DNA from: HGM04593 sp045634305
GTDB taxonomy: Bacteria > Bacteroidota > Bacteroidia > Bacteroidales > Bacteroidaceae
NCBI GenBank assembly: GCA_045634305.1
Contig: JAZQZZ010000049.1
Location: forward strand, 1-64,000
Reading direction: 5' to 3'
Length of the DNA: 64,000 bases
The notes beneath the pieces are model-generated. The model ran no database searches and was not told where the DNA came from. It saw only the letters and a program-made list of their open reading frames with translations. Shown here one piece after another: positions 41,912-50,974 of the stretch. Numbering within the stretch: position 1 is the first letter of the stretch; each line of letters begins with the position of its first letter. The translations under genes and the position numbers were made by a program.

Positions 41912-44404
41912 TTACATCTCGCCCATGCCGCCCATTTCGTCATATCCGCCGCCAACGTTCTGCATATCCTGCATCTGTTTGGGATTTGGCTTCTTTGCTT
42001 TCATGTTACCGAAACTGTATGTAAGGGTGAAACCGAATGTGCGGCCACCGTGTGAGTTCTTGGAGTAACGGTAGAAATTGTCGTTTTCTGTGATGGTCTT
42101 TCTGCCGCGCGAATCAAGTATGTCGCGGGCATTGACGCTGATACTCCAGTGCTGGTTGAACATCTTGCGCAGTCCAAGGTCGAGCGAGTAGCTTGGTTCG
42201 CGGTAACCCTGTGCCACAATGCGCTTGGCATCGTAACGGCCTGTCGCCTGCATTGAAATACCCCAAGGGAGCATGATGTTGGCTGTCATTCGGGCATTCC
42301 ATGAGAAATTCTCATCGGCATCGCCTGTGATGGTCTGTCCGTTGATTATGTAACTGAATGCATCGAGCTTGTAGTAGAACAGGTTGACGGTTGTGGTAAG
42401 GTCAAGTGCCTTGAAGAGTCTGTTTTTGCTCACAATCTCCAGACCGGCCGACTGTGTCTTTGCCACATTCTCGAATGTTGTGTAGATGACCCTACCGATG
42501 CCGCTGCTGTAGCTTATGCGCTCAATGACATCCTCTGTGGTGCGGTAGTAGCCCGAGAGGGAAAGGGTGTGGTTTTCCCAATTCTTCAGGTAGTTGAGCT
42601 CGTATGCATTCGAGTACTCGGGTGTGAGGCCCGGGTTACCGAACGATATGTTCGTTGAGTCACTGATGTTCTGGAAGTTGTTGAGCTGTCCACCCCATGG
42701 ACGGCGCAGACGGCGTGTGTAGTTTACCTGAATCTCCTGTCCGTCGCTGATCTCATAGCTTACGAATGCACTTGGGAAGAGTTTGAAGAAATCCTTTGAT
42801 GCAAAGCCCGGTATCTCTCCGTTCTGCTCCTGCTCATATCCATAGGATTGTGTCTTTACATTCCAGTACTCGCCACGCAAGCCAAGCTGGTAACCGAATT
42901 TGCCAAGACGTCCCGAGTAGGTAGCATAGAGCGCCTGTGTATTCTGCTTGTAGCGGAATTGGTTATAGAGGTTCTTGTCAAGTTGTGTGTGTGCCTCATC
43001 GGTGTAGGTGATTACAGGGCTTCTGTCATCGGAGAAATCGCCCTTATAACCTGCCTCAATGCGGTGGTTGTCGTTGATTTTGTACTCGTAATCGAGTTTT
43101 ATCTCGGTGTTGCTGCTCTTGTTCTGACCGTCCTGGAACTGATAGGATTTCATGACCGTAGTGTCAACTCCAAAGAATTCGGTTGTCTGGCGATACTCGG
43201 CATTGCGTTGTTGCTGCCACATGTGATGTCCTACAGAGAAATCAAGGAAATGTGTGTCACTCCAACGGTGTGTGTAGCCAAGTTCCACGTTATACATTGT
43301 TGGCTTGCCCTTCTGTGTGGTGGTACGGGTCATGCTCTGTGTGGGGTCGGCGTATGTGCCGTCGCTGCCAATGGGGCCACTGATAGCAGAGATCTCGTTG
43401 TTGTGTCTGCCGCCACCGAACATACCCATTACATTCGCATATATCTCATCCTTCTGGGTGAAACGCCATGTTAAGCCTGCACGGCCGAATATGTTGTTGG
43501 GGTTGTGGCTGCCTATGTTTGTCTGTTTCTGGTACTGCTCTGAACCAAAGTATTTTGTATCGGTAATGCCCTCGTTCTCGAATCGCATGTTGCGGTAGTT
43601 GAGGCCTGCATATGCATCGAGTTTACCGCTGCTGTAGTTTATGTTGCCGCCGGCGTTATAGCCCAGACGTGAATCCATGCCTCCCTGCACGCTGCCGTAA
43701 TAACCAGCCTTGCGATCACGCTTGAGGACGATGTTGATGATGCCGGCTGTTCCCTCGGGTGAGTGCTTTGCCGATGGGTTGGTGATGACCTCGATCTTCT
43801 CGATTGAACCGGCGGGCAGCTGCTGCAGGATGTCGCCCTGGTTGTCGCTGGTGAGTCCGCTTGCCTTACCGTTGATCCACACTGTGACGCTCTCGCTGCC
43901 GCGCAGTGAGACGGTTCCTTCGTTGTCGACCTCGACTGATGGTATCTCTGCCAGTACATCACTGGCCGAGCCTCCTGTCGTGGCAAGGCTCTGGTCAACG
44001 GTGAACACTCGTTTGTCAATCTCAAAACTCATCTGTGAGCGTTGCTCGGTGACAACAACCTCTTTCAATAGTTTGCGGTCACTCTTAAGACGTATTGTGC
44101 CAATGTTGATGTTGCTTTTGTCTGAGGTGATGCTTATTTTGCGGCTGTCGTCAATGTAACCCACAAACGATGCCGTGAGGGTGTATTTGCCGGCTTTGAT
44201 GTTGTTTATGCGGAATGAGCCGTCTTCGCCGGTGCTGCATCCTGCTGTGGGTGCAGAGCCTCCTTCGGGGGTGAGTGCTATTGTTACAAAAGGTAGTGCC
44301 TCATCGGTCTCATCTTCAATGATAATGCCTCGGATGCTACCTGTCACCTGTGCAAACAGAGTCAAAGGTGCAAGGAGTAATAGTGTCAGCAGAATTTTCT
44401 TCAT
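41912..44404 (-). CDS. Outer-membrane TonB-dependent-receptor-family protein (non-SusC)
   Basis: The 830-residue protein starts at MKKILLTLLLLAPLTLFAQ (ATG 44404). An N-terminal carboxypeptidase-regulatory-like domain (GIIIEDETDEALPFVTIAL), a plug (SASDVLAEIPSVEVDNEGTVSLRGSESVTVWINGK; IEKIEVITNPSAKHSPEG) and a large OMP beta-barrel follow. The C terminus (GRTFGFTLTYSFGNMKAKKP...) ends in a Gly/Met-rich tail (GGGYDEMGGMGEM). It belongs to the outer-membrane beta-barrel group often found near regulators or efflux systems in Bacteroidales. The substrate is unknown. It follows the RND operon by 84 bp but has its own -7 box. Confidence 0.85.
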   Translation of the reverse strand: MKKILLTLLLLAPLTLFAQVTGSIRGIIIEDETDEALPFVTIALTPEGGSAPTAGCSTGEDGSFRINNIKAGKYTLTASFVGYIDDSRKISITSDKSNINIGTIRLKSDRKLLKEVVVTEQRSQMSFEIDKRVFTVDQSLATTGGSASDVLAEIPSVEVDNEGTVSLRGSESVTVWINGKASGLTSDNQGDILQQLPAGSIEKIEVITNPSAKHSPEGTAGIINIVLKRDRKAGYYGSVQGGMDSRLGYNAGGNINYSSGKLDAYAGLNYRNMRFENEGITDTKYFGSEQYQKQTNIGSHNPNNIFGRAGLTWRFTQKDEIYANVMGMFGGGRHNNEISAISGPIGSDGTYADPTQSMTRTTTQKGKPTMYNVELGYTHRWSDTHFLDFSVGHHMWQQQRNAEYRQTTEFFGVDTTVMKSYQFQDGQNKSSNTEIKLDYEYKINDNHRIEAGYKGDFSDDRSPVITYTDEAHTQLDKNLYNQFRYKQNTQALYATYSGRLGKFGYQLGLRGEYWNVKTQSYGYEQEQNGEIPGFASKDFFKLFPSAFVSYEISDGQEIQVNYTRRLRRPWGGQLNNFQNISDSTNISFGNPGLTPEYSNAYELNYLKNWENHTLSLSGYYRTTEDVIERISYSSGIGRVIYTTFENVAKTQSAGLEIVSKNRLFKALDLTTTVNLFYYKLDAFSYIINGQTITGDADENFSWNARMTANIMLPWGISMQATGRYDAKRIVAQGYREPSYSLDLGLRKMFNQHWSISVNARDILDSRGRKTITENDNFYRYSKNSHGGRTFGFTLTYSFGNMKAKKPNPKQMQDMQNVGGGYDEMGGMGEM

Positions 44405-44445
44405 TTTTATACGGTACTTCTTTTTTCTTTCTTTATTTGAGTGTG

Positions 44446-44453
44446 CAAAAGTA
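44446..44453 (-). promoter_or_regulatory. -7 element for the TonB-receptor-like gene
   Basis: Minus-strand TACTTTTG (TAnnTTTG); a TTTG lies 24 bp upstream, longer than usual. It suggests expression independent of the RND operon. Confidence 0.45.
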
Positions 44454-44488
44454 TAAAAAAAGTTCATAACCTGTGCACAAAATGGTTG

Positions 44489-45805
44489 TTATTCAAGATA
44501 TTTGCCAATCTCTCCACTTATGAGCAGAAGAGAAATCTCGCATATCTTTGTGTCATATTCCACAGAGAGCAGACGTTCCTCGGCCTGAAGGAGGCTCAAC
44601 TGTGCTTCGCGCATCTCAATACCCGAGAGGTCTCCAAGCATATAACGCTCCTTGGCTATTTCGTGGTTTTCTCGTGCTGTGATTACATTGAGCTTCTCGA
44701 GGCTCAGCAACTGCAGATTATTGCGGTATGCTTGCCACATGTTACCAAGGTCGGCCTTGAGTGATAGTTCCAAACTGTTGCGTTGCAGTTTGCCGTTCTC
44801 GATGGCAATCCGTGCATTGCGCTTTTCGCGTCGGCGGTTGCCGTCCCATATGTTGAATCCGATGGTCAATGATGCATTTCCTCCCCAACCGTTACGGTGA
44901 ATCAATGCACCTTTGTTGTAGTGGTTGAACGAGTAGTCGTAGCCGGCATTGAGTTTAAGATAGGGGTAGTTGCGTGAGATAACTTTCTTGTAGTCGAGCT
45001 CTGTCAGCGCTTTGTTGTGGCCGGCTAACAGCAGATAGGCATTGTTCTCGAGTGTTCCGTACCAAAGATTGGTGAAGTCGAGCGTGCTGTCTACCTCGAT
45101 TGTTGTCTCTACTGTCGTGATTGGGGTATAGACCTGATCAATGGCCATCATCTCATTGAGTGCTATGCGTGATGTAATCACAACCTCCTGTTGTTTGATG
45201 TATTGAGCGCTGTCGGCATTGAAATCGACTTTTGCCTGCTGATAGTCAAGACGGGAGAAACTACCGATGTTGTAGCGCTCCTCGACAATGCGCAGACGCT
45301 CTTTTGAAAGCTGTACGGCATTGTAGTAGTTGGTGAGGCGCAGACGTTGCTGCAGGAAATTATAGTATTCGGCTGCGAGTCCGGCAATGAAATCTTCGAT
45401 GGCGATGCGCGTCTCGGTTTCTCCCATCTTCTCCATCTCTTTCAACTGCTTATAAGTAGTGCTGGCCTTGAATCCGTCGAAGATTATCCAGTTAACGTCA
45501 ATGCCTGCATTCAAGGTGTTGTCGAAGTTGTTGCGTGACTTCTCAGTCTCGCCTGTTGAGCGTTGTTTGCTGTCATTGCCGCCAAGTGAGCCATTATAAC
45601 CAGCTGAAAGATCTATGCTAGGCAGGTAACCGGCATTGGCAAGTGTGGCATTGTTGTGGGCAATCTCTTCTTCGTTGCGTGTTATTCGCAGCGAGTAATT
45701 GTTTTCGAGGCCCTTTTTAAGGCATTGGCTCAAGGTGTATGTCTGTGCATTGCTGCCAAGGGCAAATGCCGCAAGGGCAAATATTGTCAATATGCTCTTT
45801 TTCAT
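44489..45805 (-). CDS. TolC-family outer-membrane efflux channel of an RND pump
   Basis: The 438-residue protein has the signal MKKSILTIFALAAFALGSNAQ and two homologous TolC-type helical halves (TYTLSQCLKKGLENNYSLRI at the start; RLRIVEERYNIGSFSRLDYQQA in the first half; REKRNARIAIENGKLQRNS in the second). It forms the trimeric outer-membrane duct of a tripartite efflux pump. Its ATG overlaps the RND stop (ATGA), the third gene of the operon MFP-RND-TolC. Confidence 0.93.
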   Translation of the reverse strand: MKKSILTIFALAAFALGSNAQTYTLSQCLKKGLENNYSLRITRNEEEIAHNNATLANAGYLPSIDLSAGYNGSLGGNDSKQRSTGETEKSRNNFDNTLNAGIDVNWIIFDGFKASTTYKQLKEMEKMGETETRIAIEDFIAGLAAEYYNFLQQRLRLTNYYNAVQLSKERLRIVEERYNIGSFSRLDYQQAKVDFNADSAQYIKQQEVVITSRIALNEMMAIDQVYTPITTVETTIEVDSTLDFTNLWYGTLENNAYLLLAGHNKALTELDYKKVISRNYPYLKLNAGYDYSFNHYNKGALIHRNGWGGNASLTIGFNIWDGNRRREKRNARIAIENGKLQRNSLELSLKADLGNMWQAYRNNLQLLSLEKLNVITARENHEIAKERYMLGDLSGIEMREAQLSLLQAEERLLSVEYDTKICEISLLLISGEIGKYLE

Positions 45806-48800
45806 TTGATTTCCTTCTCTTGTTTATCCTTTCGCTCTGTTGAAATGTAACTGTATACGGCCGGAACAATATACATTGTGAGTATGGTCGATACCAGCAT
45901 ACCGCCTACTACGGCTGTGCCCATCGCAATACGCTGGTTGGCACCCTCGCCGCCTGCGAACATCAGCGGAATGAGTCCAAGCATGGTAGAAAGGCTGGTC
46001 ATGAGAATCGGGCGCAGACGCTGCAGCGATGCGTTCTTGATTGCATCCATCTTGCTTTCGCCTGCTTGCTGTTTCATGTTGGCAAACTCAACAATGAGAA
46101 TACCGTTCTTTGCAACAAGACCAATGAGCATGATTATACCGATTTGGCTGAATATGTTCATGGTGATATCCCTGTAGTACATGAATATGAGTGCACCGGC
46201 TATGGCAAGAGGCACGGTGAGCATGATTATGAACGGGTCCTTGAAACTCTCGAACTGTGCTGCGAGAATAAGGTAGATGAGTACCAGTGCAAGGATGAAT
46301 GCGAACATGAGACTTGATGAACTCTCACGGAACTCCTTTGAATCGCCTGTGAGTGCAGTGCGGAACGTGTCGTCAAGAACCTCTTCGGCAATCTTGTCCA
46401 TCTCGGCAAGTCCGTCGCCAATGGTCTTTCCCTCGGCAAGTCCGGCTGATATTGTTGCCGAAAGGAAACGGTTGTAGTGGTAGAGCTTAGGCGGTGCTGT
46501 AGATTCAATGAACTCAACAAAGTTGTCGAGCTGTATCATCTCGCCGTTGTCGCAACGTATGTATATTGATTTTACACTTGATGGAGTGTTGCGTTGCTGG
46601 CGGTTAATCTGTCCAATAATCTCATACTGCTTGCCGTTCATGTAGAAGTAACCCATACGCTGTCCGCTGAGGCCATACTGAAGTGTCTCGGCAACATCGC
46701 GTACGCTTGCTCCAAGCATGCCGGCCTTGTCGCGGTTTATGTTTACACGTGTTTCGGGGCTGTTGAACTTGAGGTCGGCATCGGCCATCTTGAACACCGG
46801 ATTCTCGTGTACGCGTTGCAGGAAGATTGGCAGCACTTCCTGCAGTTTCTCGGAACTGGTGGCCTGTAATACATACTGGATTGGCATGCTGCCGCGGCGG
46901 CCGCCGAACGATGACTGCTGCTGCACGAATGCTCTTGCTTTGGTTTTGCTGCCTATGGCTGCTGTGAGCTTTTCGGCAACCTCCATCTGTGAATAGTCAC
47001 GTTCATCAATATCTTTCAATGTGATTCTTATGTTACCGCCGCCGTTGGATACACGTGATGTCACAGAAACGGCGTCGGGGATAATGGAATCGACCAAAAG
47101 TGTGATGTCCTCGGTGTAGTCACGCATATACTCGTAGCTGACACCCTCGGCTCCGCGTGTGTTTACGGTTATTTGTGAGCGGTCCTCCATTGGTGCCATC
47201 TCTGCAGGAATATTCTGCCACAGGTATCCAATGAGTACAAACATTATCAGCAATACGGGAATTGCTACCCAGCGTACCTTGAGGAAGGCGTCAAGTGATT
47301 TATAGTATATGTTGTTGAGGCCTGTGAAGAACGGCTCGGTCTTACGGTATAGCCACTTCTGCTCCTTCCTGCGCTTTAGCAACTTGGTTGCAATCATAGG
47401 GGTGAATGTCAGTGCCGCAAATGATGAGATGACAACGGAGCCGGCTACCACAAAACTGAACTCGCGGAACAGACGGCCACTGGTACCCTCCATGAAGACA
47501 ATGGGAAGGAACACGGCAATGAGGGTGATGGTTGTTGATATGACTGCAAAGAAAATCTCCTTTGAACCCTCGATGCCGGCTTTGAGCGGTCTCATTCCCT
47601 GCTCAATGCGTATGTAAATGTTCTCGGTCATCACAATGGCGTCGTCCACCACAAGACCCACCGACAACACAATGGCAAGCATGGTGAGCACGTTGATTGA
47701 GAAGCCTGCAATGTACATCACAAAGAATGCTCCAATCAAGGATACCGGGATTACTATACAGGGGACAAGTGTAACGCGCCAGTCGCGCAGGAACAGGAAG
47801 ATGATGATGATTACAAGGATGAATGCCTCATAAATTGTACTCTTTACTTCATCGATTGATGCACGGATGAATTTTGTACTGTCGAAACCATATGTGTACT
47901 CAACGTCATCGGGGAGGTCCTTCTTCATCTGTTCCATGCGTGCATATACGGCATCGGCAATCTCAATGTGGTTCGCTCCGGGCTGTGGAATGACAGCAAC
48001 ACCCACCATTGGCACGCCGTTCATCTTCATGTAACTCTTGAGGTCGGCAGGGCCGAGTTCTGCGTGTCCGACATCGCTTATGCGTATGATGTTGCCGCCG
48101 CTTTTCTTCAGGATTATGTTGTTGAACTCATCTGCTGTGTGCATCTGTCCCATTGTGCGCAATGTGAGTTCAACAGTATTTCCTTCAATGCTTCCCGAAG
48201 GGAGCTCAACATTCTCCTGTGTTATGGCATTCTTCACGTCGACAGGTGTGAGCCCATGTGCGGCAAGCTTGGTAGGGTCGAGCCACAGACGCATCGAGTA
48301 GCGTTTCTCACCCCAAATCTGTACGCTGCTGACATCGGGGATTGTCTGCAACTGTTCCTTTACGGTGAGGTCGGCAATCTCGCTTAGTTCAAGCAACGAT
48401 CGGTTGCCGCTCTGTATGGCAATCATCAGGATTGGTGTGGCATCAGCATCGGCCTTTGACACAGTCGGCGGGTCGCAGTCGCGTGGAAGGAAGCGCTGTG
48501 CGCGCGAAACTTTGTCGCGCACGTCGTTGGCGGCGGTCTCAAGGTCTACCGACAATTCAAACTCCACGGTGATGCGGCATTGTCCCTGCTGGCTGACGCT
48601 GGATATTGAGCGTATGCCCGGGATACCGTTGATATTTTGTTCAAGGGGCTCGGTAATCTGGCTCTCAATTACATCGGCATTGGCACCGGCATAGCTGCAT
48701 GATACCGAAATGATGGGGTTGTCGACCGATGGGTATTCGCGCACACCAAGGGTGTTGTAGCCAATGATACCGAAAATGATGATTATTATAGTAAGCACCG

Positions 48801-48843
48801 TGGCAAGCACTGGGCGACGGATGCTCAATTCGGAAATGTTCAT
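45802..48843 (-). CDS. RND-family efflux pump inner-membrane transporter (AcrB/MexB/HAE1-like)
   Basis: The 1013-residue protein has the RND fold: TM1 (RRPVLATVLTIIIIIFGIIGYN), periplasmic porter loops (VSCSYAGANADVIESQITEPLEQNINGIPGI), TM4 with the proton-relay aspartates in GLVVDDAIVMTENI, and a second half with FILALVLIYLILAAQFESF, ILIVEFANMKQQAG and PLMFAGGEGANQRIAMGTAVVGGM. It belongs to the hydrophobe/amphiphile exporter branch rather than the heavy-metal branch. It exports drugs, bile acids or similar amphiphiles by proton antiport; the natural substrate is unknown. It lies 21 bp after the MFP gene and overlaps the TolC gene by 4 bp. Confidence 0.95.
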   Translation of the reverse strand: MNISELSIRRPVLATVLTIIIIIFGIIGYNTLGVREYPSVDNPIISVSCSYAGANADVIESQITEPLEQNINGIPGIRSISSVSQQGQCRITVEFELSVDLETAANDVRDKVSRAQRFLPRDCDPPTVSKADADATPILMIAIQSGNRSLLELSEIADLTVKEQLQTIPDVSSVQIWGEKRYSMRLWLDPTKLAAHGLTPVDVKNAITQENVELPSGSIEGNTVELTLRTMGQMHTADEFNNIILKKSGGNIIRISDVGHAELGPADLKSYMKMNGVPMVGVAVIPQPGANHIEIADAVYARMEQMKKDLPDDVEYTYGFDSTKFIRASIDEVKSTIYEAFILVIIIIFLFLRDWRVTLVPCIVIPVSLIGAFFVMYIAGFSINVLTMLAIVLSVGLVVDDAIVMTENIYIRIEQGMRPLKAGIEGSKEIFFAVISTTITLIAVFLPIVFMEGTSGRLFREFSFVVAGSVVISSFAALTFTPMIATKLLKRRKEQKWLYRKTEPFFTGLNNIYYKSLDAFLKVRWVAIPVLLIMFVLIGYLWQNIPAEMAPMEDRSQITVNTRGAEGVSYEYMRDYTEDITLLVDSIIPDAVSVTSRVSNGGGNIRITLKDIDERDYSQMEVAEKLTAAIGSKTKARAFVQQQSSFGGRRGSMPIQYVLQATSSEKLQEVLPIFLQRVHENPVFKMADADLKFNSPETRVNINRDKAGMLGASVRDVAETLQYGLSGQRMGYFYMNGKQYEIIGQINRQQRNTPSSVKSIYIRCDNGEMIQLDNFVEFIESTAPPKLYHYNRFLSATISAGLAEGKTIGDGLAEMDKIAEEVLDDTFRTALTGDSKEFRESSSSLMFAFILALVLIYLILAAQFESFKDPFIIMLTVPLAIAGALIFMYYRDITMNIFSQIGIIMLIGLVAKNGILIVEFANMKQQAGESKMDAIKNASLQRLRPILMTSLSTMLGLIPLMFAGGEGANQRIAMGTAVVGGMLVSTILTMYIVPAVYSYISTERKDKQEKEIK

Positions 48844-48864
48844 ATGTATGCTTTTTGGCGTGCG

Positions 48865-49941
48865 TTATTCAAAACTTACAATGTTTACGGCAGACCCCTT
48901 GCGCAACTGTAGTGTGCCCGATGTGAGTATGGTGTCGCCTCTCTGCAGACCTTCAACTACCTGCACTTCGGAATCGGTGCGCAGGCCTATTGTTATGTCT
49001 ACCGGCTCGGCCTTGCCACCACGGTACACAAAGACCTTATTCTTGCCCATTTCGGGTACAATGGCTTCGGCCGGAACCGAGATAGCGTCGGTTATTTCCT
49101 TCTGCTTCAGTCTGATGCCTGTGTATTGTCCAGGCATGAGCATCTGGTCGCTGTTGTCGTAGAGGGCGCGTACAGTGAGGTTGTGTGTCTCTGGGTCGAG
49201 ACTCGATTCTGTAGCATATACCTGTGCCTCGAATGGAGTGGTGAAGCCGTCTACGTTGAAAGTGAGTTTGGTGCCTTTCTTTACATCTTTTGCATATCGC
49301 TCAGAAACGGAGAATTCAATCTTTATCGGTGATATTGATGTGAGTGAGGCTACGATTGTAGATGGAGAAGCATATGCTCCCACGCTCACTTGACGCAAAC
49401 CGATGATACCGTCGAACGGAGCACGTAGCTCGGTCATTTCAATGTGCGCCTTCACCTGTTCTATGTCGGCGTTGAGTGTGGCCAGTTCGGTTTTCACAAT
49501 CTCGAGAGCCTCTTTACTGACAGCGTCGCGCTGCAAGAGTGCGCCTTGGCGGTATACACGCTCCTCGGCAAGCGGAACCTGTGCCTCGAGGCGTGACAGC
49601 TGTGCCTGCAACTGTGAATCGTTGACCTTGGCAAGAAGGGTACCTTTCTCTACAAATGTTCCCTCATTGAAATATATCTCGGTGATTTTTCCCGATGTCT
49701 CAAATGTGAGCTGAACCTCTTCGTCGGGCACAAGTTTACCAACAGTGAGTATCTCGTCTGTAAGCAACTTTGGTTCAAGAATCTTTGCAGTAACCTCTAG
49801 AATCTTCTTCTTGCTCTTGGCAGGAGCGGTGTCGGCAATGGCAAGTTCTTCATTTTGTTGTGGCTTCAACTGAAAGTAACCGTATACGGATGCTCCGATT
49901 GCAATGGCTGCCACAAATCCCCATTTAAGATATTTTTTCAT
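48865..49941 (-). CDS. RND efflux periplasmic adaptor (membrane fusion protein)
   Basis: The 358-residue protein starts at MKKYLKWGFVAAIAIGASVYGYF (ATG 49941); 37 in-frame codons upstream are rejected. One N-terminal membrane anchor precedes a barrel-sandwich (lipoyl) domain in two parts (LTFETSGKITEIYFNEGTFVEKG; ELRAPFDGIIGLRQVSVGAYA), an alpha-hairpin between them (about 115-180), a beta-barrel (IKIEFSVSERYAKDV) and a membrane-proximal domain (GLQRGDTILTSGTLQLRKG). It links the RND pump to the TolC channel and is first in the operon. Confidence 0.94.
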   Translation of the reverse strand: MKKYLKWGFVAAIAIGASVYGYFQLKPQQNEELAIADTAPAKSKKKILEVTAKILEPKLLTDEILTVGKLVPDEEVQLTFETSGKITEIYFNEGTFVEKGTLLAKVNDSQLQAQLSRLEAQVPLAEERVYRQGALLQRDAVSKEALEIVKTELATLNADIEQVKAHIEMTELRAPFDGIIGLRQVSVGAYASPSTIVASLTSISPIKIEFSVSERYAKDVKKGTKLTFNVDGFTTPFEAQVYATESSLDPETHNLTVRALYDNSDQMLMPGQYTGIRLKQKEITDAISVPAEAIVPEMGKNKVFVYRGGKAEPVDITIGLRTDSEVQVVEGLQRGDTILTSGTLQLRKGSAVNIVSFE

Positions 49942-50061
49942 TGTCTCTTTATTGTTTATTGATGTTTTGACTCGCTTTATATAAGAAGGTTTAATTGAAA
50001 AGTACGTTAATATTTGGCATACATAGAACTGCCAATATGTAAGACTCTTCAAAAATTACTG

Positions 50062-50069
50062 CAAAAATA
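50062..50069 (-). promoter_or_regulatory. -7 element for the RND efflux operon
   Basis: Minus-strand TATTTTTG (TAnnTTTG), 120 bp before the adaptor ATG; no -33 at normal spacing. A long leader of about 110 nt is predicted. Confidence 0.4.
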
Positions 50070-50244
50070 GTAAAAAAATACCTTATATTTGAACAACGTA
50101 TAGTTTGTTTATTAGTATATTTGAGCTAAAGCTCCAATATAATTGGCACTCGCTTTGAAATAATCAAGTAAACTTGATATTTTTGTTTACACGAAATTCT
50201 GCTGCACTCGTTGCGAGCGAAAATGAATTTTCTCTCACTCGTTT

Positions 50245-50276
50245 ATTGAATTTTCGCTCGTTTATTCGTATATTTG
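50245..50276 (+). promoter_or_regulatory. Promoter of efp
   Basis: ATTG (50245-50248), 20 bp spacer, TATATTTG (50269-50276), 48 bp before the ATG. Confidence 0.7.
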
Positions 50277-50324
50277 CAAAGTTTTTCGAGAAGGTAATAG
50301 TTTAATTCAAAAAATAGTAGATTT

Positions 50325-50891
50325 ATGATTAATGCAGAAGACATTAAAAAAGGTACAGCAATCCGCATGGATGGCAAGCTGTATTTCTGTATCGATTTCT
50401 TGCACGTAAAGCCAGGTAAGGGTAACACTTTTATGCGTACTAAGCTTAAGGATGTTGTTGACGGCTATGTATTGGATCGTCGTTTCAACATCGGTGAGAA
50501 GCTTGAGGATGTACGCGTTGAGCGCCGTCCATACCAGTATCTCTATCAGGAGGGCGAGGAGTATGTATTTATGAACCAGGAGACTTTCGAGCAGGTGACT
50601 ATCGCAGCCGAGCAGATCAACGGTGTAGCTTTCATGAAGGAGGGTATGACACTTGAGGTTGTTACCGATGCTTCTACAGAGACTATCCTTTATGCAGACA
50701 TGCCGGTGAAGGTTGTTCTTGCAATCACATATACAGAGCCAGGTCTCAAGGGTGACACTGCAACAAACACAACAAAGCCTGCAACTGTGGAGACCGGTGC
50801 CGAGATTCGCGTTCCTCTCTTCATCAACGAGGGTGAGCTTGTTGAAATTGACACACGTGACGGTTCTTACGTTGGTCGCGTAAAGGCATAA
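50325..50891 (+). CDS. efp: Translation elongation factor P
   Basis: The 188-residue protein has three beta domains and shows the tip-loop motif HVKPGKGNTFMRTKL with K32 in the position that is modified in other bacteria. The C-terminal domain carries TGAEIRVPLFINEGELVEIDTRDGSYVGRV. EF-P enters the ribosomal E site and relieves stalling at polyproline stretches. No lysyl-modification enzyme gene is in the window. It is preceded by a good promoter; the next gene, a glycosyltransferase, is 83 bp downstream with its own -7 box. Confidence 0.97.
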   Translation: MINAEDIKKGTAIRMDGKLYFCIDFLHVKPGKGNTFMRTKLKDVVDGYVLDRRFNIGEKLEDVRVERRPYQYLYQEGEEYVFMNQETFEQVTIAAEQINGVAFMKEGMTLEVVTDASTETILYADMPVKVVLAITYTEPGLKGDTATNTTKPATVETGAEIRVPLFINEGELVEIDTRDGSYVGRVKA

Positions 50892-50938
50892 ATTCTGACT
50901 CATTAAAAATGTGATAACTGCGTTATGCTGTCATTGTT

Positions 50939-50946
50939 TATCTTTG
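50939..50946 (+). promoter_or_regulatory. -7 element before the glycosyltransferase-radC unit
   Basis: TATCTTTG (TAnnTTTG), no clear -33. It overlaps the last in-frame stop (50945-50947) ahead of the TTG start and predicts a leader of about 20 nt. Confidence 0.4.
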
Positions 50947-50974
50947 ACCGTATAAAGGCATAAAAGACAAAGTT

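Larger units (their letters stand above)
49942..50324. other. Gene-free stretch (383 bp) between RND adaptor and efp
   Basis: No coding frame is seen. It holds the likely adaptor -7 box, the efp promoter, a 7-bp A/T hairpin (50163-50178), a small palindrome GAGCTAAAGCTC (50123-50134) and two near-identical promoter-like segments, GTTTATTAGTATATTTGAG (50107-50125) and GTTTATTCGTATATTTGCA (50260-50278). Otherwise the sequence is A/T-rich with nothing further recognised. Confidence 0.7.
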
